A stretch of DNA of 46,525 nt from an uncultured Victivallales bacterium (lineage in GTDB: Bacteria; Verrucomicrobiota; Lentisphaeria; Victivallales; UBA1829). The stretch covers positions 1 through 46,525 of the forward strand of contig CAKUDG010000027.1 of NCBI GenBank assembly GCA_934644965.1, written 5' to 3'. A program made the position numbers and the translations under genes. Below the pieces are notes generated by a model, which ran no database searches, was not told the DNA's origin, and was given only the letters and a program-made list of their open reading frames with translations. Shown here in pieces: positions 40,579-46,525 of the stretch (the stretch's first letter is position 1; each line of letters starts with the position of its first letter).

Positions 40579-42366
40579 TCAACCGTCTGTCTTCTTTTTC
40601 GGGGTCCAGAGATAGAGATGATACTGTTCGTCCCCGACGATTCCGCCGCTAAAACTCCTGAGGAAGCGGCACTCCTGGGGGATTTTCCCCTCTTCCAGCG
40701 CTTTCCCGAGGATGAGGAGGCACGGACGTGAGTTCTTCTCTTCCGAAATTTCCCGGACGGAATCGAAAAAGTCCTTTTTCGCCGAGCGGAAACGCGCTTT
40801 GTCCCAGATCATATACGTCCCGAATTCGCCGCGTTCCGTGTAATAAAACGGGATTCCACCGAGAAAGCCGCAGAGTGTGGAAGACATGGGGCCGCTCCGT
40901 CCGATGAAAATCATTTCCGCCCGTTCCTCCCCGGAATACGTCTCCTTCACCCACGCTGCGCATTCCTTCGCCATGGAAAAGGGATGATTCCAGTCATTCT
41001 TCAGCGCAATCTGGGCACCGCGGATCTGAATGCAGAGCAGAGGCAGCAGCCATACCCAGCGGAAACGATCGGCCGCATCCAGAATTTTTTCGGGGACTCG
41101 CCACGGCAGGCGCCAGGGATCATAATAATATGACATCCAGAATGAGGCCAGGAACGCCAGATAGATCATCCCGTGATGCCGCCACGACCCGCCGTATTTC
41201 ACATAGAAGAACAAGACCAGCGCCACGGTGCAGAAGAAAAACTGCAGCCCCATCCACGGACGTTTGAAAAAGAAGACAAGAAAAAGCGCCGCAAGAAGAA
41301 TCCCGGCCGCCCCGGGCGCCTGACTCCGCTCCAGATGAAAGTGGGAAAAGAACCTTGAGACAGCCCCGGCTTCCGCCACGGCTGTTCCGGAGACGGTGGC
41401 GGCGCTGCTGTTCTTTTTCGGAGCGGAAAGAAATACAGAATTGGAGTTCCAGAAGTGCTTCCTGTCCGGAGGAAGGGGCAGGAAGGCATTGAGCAGCGTC
41501 TCCGTGCTCCGCCGGAAGGGCTCATACTTCCATTCAAAGCGCCAGTTCACTGCATATCCGGAATCCTCCGGCGGACGGATCTGCAGGATTCCTGTCGCGA
41601 TTCCCGCGGCAATCAGCAGGAAACCGAGAAAACAGCGTGCGAAATACCGTTCCGCCCCTCTAAAATGTCCGGCATAAGCCACGGCAAAATCAATCATCAG
41701 CAGGACGAACATCACAATGGTGAAAAGAATCGAACCGATATTGGTATGGCAGAGCAGGAAAAACACTCCCCCGATATACGGAAAGAAACGCCAGCGCTCC
41801 CGGTACAGCACACAAACAGCAAAGAGCAGCAGCGCGCTTATTGCATAATTTCTGGCGATCACGGCCCATTCATAGCAGAAATAATATCCGCATGCTGTCA
41901 GGATGCGCACGACACACGGGAACGGAGCAAAGCGCAGAAGCAGAAAAACGGATGCCGACGCAATCAGAATATGACAGATCTGCATTCCGGCAGGATCGGC
42001 CCAGAGACGTGCCGGAATCCAGATCAGCAGATGCCAGAGTCCGGGATGCCCCTCATACTTCATATTGACAAGCAGATCCCATGGCGTCGCCGCGCCCCGG
42101 GCAAGGAGCCAGGCCTGGATTTCGTCCCGCCACATTTCATGGCGCATCACTGCGGCACTGAGAAGCACGAGAAAAAGCAGCGTCCCCCAATACGGCAGAA
42201 AGCGCAGCAGGGGGCGGCAGATGAAGTCTCGCACATAGCAAAAACTCTTCTCCGCCCGCGGAAAACAGACGAACGGCTGACGGAACACCGTGAAGCGGAC
42301 ACGGAACTTCTCACGGAACTTCTCACGGATCTGTTTCACGCATATTTTTTCCCATGGATTCTTCAT
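40579..42366 (-). CDS. Multi-pass membrane protein, GT-C/PMT-like glycosyltransferase
   Basis: The 595-aa protein has about ten membrane helices, the first at about residues 58-75. After it comes MRHEMWRDEIQAWLLARG, with the acidic Asp-Glu pair in the first outer loop that is typical of GT-C enzymes using polyprenyl-phosphate sugars (PMT, ArnT family). YEGHPGLWHLLIWIP is another family-like stretch. A soluble domain follows the last helix. The sugar donor and the acceptor cannot be told. AAGGGAG lies about 14 nt before the ATG at 42366, a wide spacing. Cotranscription with ruvB is likely. Confidence 0.75.
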   Translation of the reverse strand: MKNPWEKICVKQIREKFREKFRVRFTVFRQPFVCFPRAEKSFCYVRDFICRPLLRFLPYWGTLLFLVLLSAAVMRHEMWRDEIQAWLLARGAATPWDLLVNMKYEGHPGLWHLLIWIPARLWADPAGMQICHILIASASVFLLLRFAPFPCVVRILTACGYYFCYEWAVIARNYAISALLLFAVCVLYRERWRFFPYIGGVFFLLCHTNIGSILFTIVMFVLLMIDFAVAYAGHFRGAERYFARCFLGFLLIAAGIATGILQIRPPEDSGYAVNWRFEWKYEPFRRSTETLLNAFLPLPPDRKHFWNSNSVFLSAPKKNSSAATVSGTAVAEAGAVSRFFSHFHLERSQAPGAAGILLAALFLVFFFKRPWMGLQFFFCTVALVLFFYVKYGGSWRHHGMIYLAFLASFWMSYYYDPWRLPWRVPEKILDAADRFRWVWLLPLLCIQIRGAQIALKNDWNHPFSMAKECAAWVKETYSGEERAEMIFIGRSGPMSSTLCGFLGGIPFYYTERGEFGTYMIWDKARFRSAKKDFFDSVREISEEKNSRPCLLILGKALEEGKIPQECRFLRSFSGGIVGDEQYHLYLWTPKKKTDG

Positions 42367-43752
42367 ATCACACGTGTTTCTCCCTTACGAAAGGAAAATG
42401 AGTTCCGGAAGAAAATGTCGGAAATGAGGGAAAACACTTCTCTTCTGCCCCCTTCTCTCCCCTCTCTCCCCCCCTGCCCTCGTCCGCAGGGGCAAAGGCG
42501 GGCACGGATTCCGTTTTTCCATTTGACGATTTCCTTCCATATCCCTTTTCCCGCAGGAAAACCGGAAAGAACAATTCATCCCGCCACCTCTGTACCGGAT
42601 CTTTTCCTGGCTTTCCGGCACTATTTTCTTTTCATTATTTTCCCGAACTCGCCGCATGCTTCTTTATTTTTCTGTTTCTCTTCTGCTTTTTTCGTCCTGT
42701 TTCTCTTCGTTTCTTCTCATCCTTTCCCCTTATCTTTTCCGGTCTTTCACCTGTCATCCGGAAAGGAGAGCGAGGAAAGCGGATGGCGGGACCTGAGGCG
42801 CAACTGCTTTGTCTTCTCATTCTCTTTTCCCCGATCCACAGGGGATGAAGGAGAGAGCGGGGGGAGAGGACTCCATTCTCTTCCGGGGAATTGATTTTCT
42901 TATCATACAGTCAATGCGAATCATTGCAAGCAGAGCGGAGAAAAGGAAGAGAGCTTTTCCGGAGTTTTTGAAATTGTCTCCGGCAGGGAAGAAGCTAGGC
43001 GGCAGAGAGAAAGAAGAGGGAAAATGAAGGAAGACAGAAGACACGACTCAGGCAGCCCCCTCTCCCCTCTGCGGAACAGGGAAACAGCCTGTCTGTTGTC
43101 TGATTCTTTCCTGAGATCCCCGCGATTTCGCATTGATTTCCCCGTCTGAGACATTTTTTCCGGAATAATCCTATTCCCAGAGTCCTTCTTTTTCCGGTGA
43201 AGTCTATTTTGCCGGACAAGTTTATTTCTGCGATTTCCGTGAATTTCAGGGAACTCATCATCCCCGTATTCCAGGACCTACCCTCCCCTGTTCCATCTTC
43301 CCATTTCTCTCCCCCTCTTCATCCCATCTATATACCTGCATCTGAATTTTCCCGCGCTGTCCGGCCGAATTCCGAGGTCCATTCTCTTTGACGGATAAAA
43401 ATCAGACTATTTATTGACACCCTCTTGATTTCTCCCCTTCAAAAAGAAACATTACTTTTCATTTAATTGCATTGTTTAACATTTTTATTGATCCTGTCTC
43501 TGATGCTTCCAATAAATTCACGACCTTTTCTTGGTATTCCATGGAAAAATTTCAGACTGTTCCCTCTTCGTCACAAAGGGAGGACATGGAAATTTCATCG
43601 AAGTTCATATTGTTGTACTTCAGAGTATTCCGATTTCATTTCACCAGATTCCAGCTGAGCTATTCAGGAAAACCCGGAGAGCGTTTGCCGATGGAGTTTC
43701 CGGACTTTTTCACGGCTTTTATAATTGTAAATATCTTCTTTTTATTTGACGC
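42367..43752. other. Long gene-free stretch before the phage-like cassette
   Basis: About 1.4 kb holds no convincing gene; the short open frames have no good ribosome sites or recognisable motifs. The left third is pyrimidine-rich (42640-42760). From about 43380 the sequence turns AT-rich with several promoter-like pieces (TTGACA at about 43408, TATAAT at about 43719). It may be decayed DNA next to the rRNA region. Confidence 0.45.
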
Positions 43753-43780
43753 TTGGCACACTGTTAAAGTCCGGTAAAAA
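43753..43780 (+). promoter_or_regulatory. Possible promoter of the phage-like cassette
   Basis: TTGGCA (43753-43758), a 16-bp spacer and TAAAAA (43775-43780) precede the first gene. An AAGGAAGG Shine-Dalgarno follows at about 43793-43800. Confidence 0.35.
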
Positions 43781-43810
43781 ACAGAAGACATTAAGGAAGG
43801 AATATTCTCC

Positions 43811-44338
43811 ATGCTCGGCTGTCACAATTGTCCGTACGATCTGAAGAAGTATGAAACGTATGAAAATTCACCCTGTTCGAGCTGCCGCACGAGCAGGAAT
43901 CCGCCCCCGATCTCGAAGTTCCGTGAAGATCCCGCCACGTTCAACAGTCTGCAGACTCAGCATCCCGCGTATGAGGATAGTGAACAGGAAGGGATGACCG
44001 CTGCTGCGGGGAGAGGAGAAGAAAGCTTCCATTCGCTTTTGATTTCGCTTGCAAAAACAGTTCGGATTCTTGTCGAGATGAAGGAGAAATATCCGGAGAC
44101 CTATAAATTCGTCGATGCGAAAATGATGGATCCGACTCTCTCGTATTCTCAGCTTGCGGAACGCTTCTCCTGCCGGAAACAGAATGTGCTCTATCATTTG
44201 AAGAAGGCGGTTTCAATTCATCCGGAACTGAGCAGCGCATTGATTGTGGACACGCGTTTTTCCCGGGGGATCCATGCGCTGAGAACTTCTCCAAAACTCC
44301 GGAAAGATCAGAGGGAGGGGCTTAGAAATGAATGCTGA
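43811..44338 (+). CDS. Zinc-ribbon and helix-turn-helix protein, possibly phage-derived
   Basis: The 175-aa protein begins with two CxxC pairs (GCHNCPYD and SPCSSCRTS), a likely zinc ribbon. After a flexible middle there is a helical part (LISLAKTVRILVEMKEKYPETYKFV) and a helix-turn-helix LSYSQLAERFSCRKQNVLYH. The design could be a small transcription factor or a terminase small-subunit-like DNA-binding protein; I cannot name a family. AAGGAAGG lies 10 nt before the ATG. It overlaps the next gene by 11 bp. Confidence 0.6.
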   Translation: MLGCHNCPYDLKKYETYENSPCSSCRTSRNPPPISKFREDPATFNSLQTQHPAYEDSEQEGMTAAAGRGEESFHSLLISLAKTVRILVEMKEKYPETYKFVDAKMMDPTLSYSQLAERFSCRKQNVLYHLKKAVSIHPELSSALIVDTRFSRGIHALRTSPKLRKDQREGLRNEC

Positions 44339-45176
44339 CGCTTATCGGATCGGAGGCATAGAAGTTTTCAAAACGCTGAACGGAACCCGCTACGAAGAGA
44401 AGCTCTATGTCCCTGAAGGACAGCTTTCGCTCTGGATGCCGGAGATTGGAGACCGTGCCGCGTGGGCTCCGGAAGAAGCCGTCATCACCGGAATCAGCAA
44501 GACCTGGATCGCACCGGGAGCCTGGATGCTCCTCCTGACTGCGGAAGCCTCGGAAAACGCAGTCTTCAGCGGCAGCTACGAGCGTTTCAGTCTGGACGAT
44601 TTTGTGGAAAAAACTTTTTCCATAGCCGATCTCTATTTTCCCTGTGAATGGTGGGGAATCCGGATTGCCGGGAAGTCCGAGACACCTGCCTTCAATACGC
44701 TCGGAATACTTTCGGAAGGGGAAACGAAATACCTGAACACCGATGAAGAATGGGCCTGTCCAGGAGATTTTCTTTTCCGGGACGCGATTCCCCGCATGTA
44801 CAATGCGGAGGGAACACTGATTTCCAGCGAAAGTGCTGGAACAGCAGACTATCGGAAATCGCCATTTCTGGAAAGCTCTGCCCCCCCTCTGGAATGGGCC
44901 GGGCAAAGCATCAAGACGCGCGTATACAACTGTTCGTTCAATACCCGGCGCGAAGCACACAGAATTTCTCATTTTTCGGGTGTCTCCGGAACATTTGCAA
45001 AATCCTGTTCCCCCGGCGGCAGCACGGAAAAAAAATGGAAGGCATTGTCCCAAACGGTCCGGAGCATCTGTTCGCCGGAGGGCAAAGTCTATACGAACGT
45101 CACACGGAGCATGATGGAAGCGCCCGGGAATCTGCTCTGGGATCCCTCAAAAAATGGAGGGACGTGGTCATGGTGA
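44328..45176 (+). CDS. Unknown protein of the phage-like cassette
   Basis: The 282-aa protein has no signal peptide or membrane helix. Its first half is rich in beta-prone and aromatic stretches (YRIGGIEVFKTLNG, QLSLWMPEIGD, WWGIRIAGKSE). The second half holds several Cys and is Ser-rich. The pattern resembles virion or tail-associated proteins more than enzymes, but I recognise no family. It starts within the preceding gene (11-bp overlap), which implies coupled translation. Confidence 0.5.
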   Translation: MNADAYRIGGIEVFKTLNGTRYEEKLYVPEGQLSLWMPEIGDRAAWAPEEAVITGISKTWIAPGAWMLLLTAEASENAVFSGSYERFSLDDFVEKTFSIADLYFPCEWWGIRIAGKSETPAFNTLGILSEGETKYLNTDEEWACPGDFLFRDAIPRMYNAEGTLISSESAGTADYRKSPFLESSAPPLEWAGQSIKTRVYNCSFNTRREAHRISHFSGVSGTFAKSCSPGGSTEKKWKALSQTVRSICSPEGKVYTNVTRSMMEAPGNLLWDPSKNGGTWSW

Positions 45177-45215
45177 CGTTGAAAGTGGATCTTTTTTCAG
45201 GGAAAGGAGACGCCC

Positions 45216-45899
45216 ATGGATGAGACTGTGCTGAAACAATTGTCTCAGCTTCTGGAAAGACTAGAGAAACTTTCGAGACTGCGTCTTCTTGCCGGAGAAA
45301 ATATCCGGATCACGGAAAATGAGGAAGGCGGGATCCTCATCTCCGCTCCGGAACAGGAACTCCCGGAAAAATTAAAGCAGTGGCTTCTGGATGCGGATGA
45401 ACGATTGAGAGAAATCCCCGTCATCCGTACCGGGGAAGGCTTGATTCTGGAGGAAGTTGGCTCTGAACGTTATCTCAGATGCTCTTCGGGAAAAATCATG
45501 GAAGAAAGTCCGGCAACAGTCGTCCAGGGAGCTGGCGAAACGGAAGTTCATCCCTTCAAAGTCGTTCAGGAAGGAAAGAACGAAAACAATCAATGGCTGA
45601 TCCGGGTCCTCGGATACAATGCCGAAGCAGAGCGTTTTTTCAGGAATTATGTTTTTGCCGGATGTGAGGACGCCCTGGAAATCGCGGAATGCACATTTCT
45701 CATTTCGGCAAGCTCATGGATTTATGTCAAAGTGCGCTGGAACGGAGAGTATATTGCCACAATGGAATGCAATGCACAGCTGCCGGAGCAAAGCTCGGAA
45801 CTGTATATAGTCCCCATCGCCTATCTGCATCTGGCGGAGAGTCTGAAGATCACACAGCTGCATTTCGGGAATGTGGAAATCTGCGGAAGGATTGTCTGA
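45216..45899 (+). CDS. Tail-fibre-like protein with N-terminal coiled coil
   Basis: The 227-aa protein begins with a Leu-heptad coiled coil (LKQLSQLLERLEKLSRL) and then LLAGENIRITENEEGGILIS, a pattern (aGxNItIt...DGxxIsa) common in phage tail fibres and trimeric surface proteins. The rest is beta-rich (WIYVKVRWNGEYIATME). I infer a trimeric fibre or receptor-binding protein. GGAAAGGAG is about 8 nt before the ATG. It ends the cassette. Confidence 0.55.
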   Translation: MDETVLKQLSQLLERLEKLSRLRLLAGENIRITENEEGGILISAPEQELPEKLKQWLLDADERLREIPVIRTGEGLILEEVGSERYLRCSSGKIMEESPATVVQGAGETEVHPFKVVQEGKNENNQWLIRVLGYNAEAERFFRNYVFAGCEDALEIAECTFLISASSWIYVKVRWNGEYIATMECNAQLPEQSSELYIVPIAYLHLAESLKITQLHFGNVEICGRIV

Positions 45900-46084
45900 A
45901 AAAGGCAGAGGCGTTTTCTGCAGAGGAGATCACTTGCAGCGGGATTCAGCAGGTACAGGCGGAAGTCCGTCTTCGTGAGGAAGAAAATTTTTCCTCTCAA
46001 CGAAACAGTTTCCACGAAAAATCGAAAAAACTGAAAAGAAAAATAGAAACAATCAGAATCTGGGGGAAAATTTCCCGAGGAGTT

Positions 46085-46441
46085 TCAATCTTTCCTCAGG
46101 GAATCATCGGTGGATTTTTCCTGGTGTTTTTTTCCCTCCGGCGTCATCTCATTCTCCTCCTGCAGAATACGGTCATCCTTGAAAATCGCATTCCGGAAAG
46201 CATTTGTCCAGCAGGAGGCGCTGTGCAGACGGCGTTCCCTGTCATAATATTCGACACGGTAAATGATGGCATGAGGTTTCCCGAACCATCCGTCCGCAAA
46301 AGGCGTCCACGTAATTTTCCGGACAGAACCGCCGTTTTTCCGAACCGTGTCACGGATGCGGAAATAATTGGCAAGAACAATATAGATCATCAGGATCAAA
46401 ATGGAAACTGCAGATAGAATCAGAAGAGTGGATGCATACAT
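46085..46441 (-). CDS. Small membrane protein of unknown function (DUF3592-like)
   Basis: The 118-aa protein has one N-terminal membrane helix (LLILSAVSILILMIYIVLA) and a small soluble part with ITWTPFADGWFGKPHAIIYR and VEYYDRERRLHSASCWTN, which resembles DUF3592-type conserved proteins. AAGGAAA lies 10 nt before the ATG at 46441. It is immediately downstream of the 5S rRNA gene on the same strand; the T-run after the rRNA probably separates the units. Confidence 0.6.
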   Translation of the reverse strand: MYASTLLILSAVSILILMIYIVLANYFRIRDTVRKNGGSVRKITWTPFADGWFGKPHAIIYRVEYYDRERRLHSASCWTNAFRNAIFKDDRILQEENEMTPEGKKHQEKSTDDSLRKD

Positions 46442-46488
46442 GTCTGTGTTTCCTTACAGTGGAGAGATGAGAAGAGTGCAAAAAAAAT

Positions 46489-46525
46489 CCCGGCATCGAA
46501 CTACTCTCCCACACTCAGTTGTGCA
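46489..46525 (-). rRNA. rrf: 5S rRNA, 3' end (partial)
   Basis: On the minus strand the last 37 bases read as the 3' part of 5S rRNA: GTGTGGGAGAGTAG is the conserved helix IV-V end and GATGCCGGG is the closing helix I strand. A run of T residues (46488-46481) follows and should end transcription. The rest of the gene, and probably 23S and 16S, lies beyond the right edge. Confidence 0.82.

Noticed and set aside
43752..43767. TGGCAC resembling the -24 box of a sigma54 promoter
   Set aside because: The -12 element TTGCW is absent at the needed spacing.
43472..43777. A 101-codon open frame before the phage-like cassette
   Set aside because: No good ribosome site, odd composition and no recognisable motif; it overlaps the likely promoter.
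1..46525. CRISPR arrays, insertion sequences with transposase genes and tRNA genes
   Set aside because: I saw no regularly spaced repeats, no transposase or integrase motifs and no cloverleaf with conserved T-loop in the gaps; a faint tRNA could still be missed by eye.

Overview
The window looks like chromosomal DNA of an anaerobic or facultative, mildly GC-rich, diderm bacterium. Evidence for a diderm fermenter is a bifunctional AdhE, secreted lipoproteins (a chagasin-type inhibitor and an M48 protease), a LolA-like protein, an orphan efflux adaptor and meso-type wall genes. The mixture of genes, the unusual aspartate kinase and the many low-complexity insertions made me think of the PVC group, perhaps Lentisphaerota/Victivallales. 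That is an inference from gene style, not a database result.

Left part (1-16.8 kb): adhE lies on the minus strand with a clear terminator and an upstream region holding a sigma70-type promoter and up to four Rex-like palindromes. Facing away from it, gnd, a LolA-like exported protein and an AraC regulator form a plus-strand run, followed by a TviB/WbpA-type nucleotide sugar dehydrogenase. A minus-strand hom-ask pair with a downstream dCMP deaminase sits next to plus-strand purM, a large AI-2E family permease with extra domains, and a small Cys-rich secreted protein.

Middle part (16.8-33.9 kb): almost everything is on the minus strand. In order of transcription it holds an M48 lipoprotein, an FAD oxidoreductase with a DUF6232-like protein, a Nudix protein overlapping a CYTH phosphatase, then LysM/YkuD-like protein, accA, an ArgA-like acetyltransferase, a GGCT-containing fusion protein and murI. 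After these come an enhancer-binding-protein-like AAA+ regulator, HPr and EI of the PTS, a cyclophilin, an RND-type adaptor and a chagasin-like inhibitor. The stretch from the YkuD-like protein to murI is tightly packed and centred on glutamate and cell wall chemistry. The large GGCT fusion there is the strongest candidate for an undescribed activity.

Right part (33.9-46.5 kb): a FabB/FabF-like ketosynthase and a tRNA-dihydrouridine synthase (plus strand) converge on a D-aminoacylase-like amidohydrolase. rpsO has its own promoter and terminator; between it and ruvB lies a long, nested inverted-repeat element with seven GATC sites. A membrane glycosyltransferase-like gene precedes ruvB. After a 1.4-kb gene-free stretch come three plus-strand genes that look phage-derived (zinc-ribbon/HTH protein, unknown protein, tail-fibre-like protein). 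The window ends with a small membrane protein and the 3' end of a 5S rRNA gene on the minus strand, so an rRNA operon lies just beyond the right edge.

A recurring oddity is that conserved enzyme or transporter cores carry Lys/Glu/Ser/Pro-rich low-complexity tails or inserts encoded by purine- or pyrimidine-biased DNA (gnd, AraC regulator, AI-2E permease, GGCT fusion, Nudix protein).
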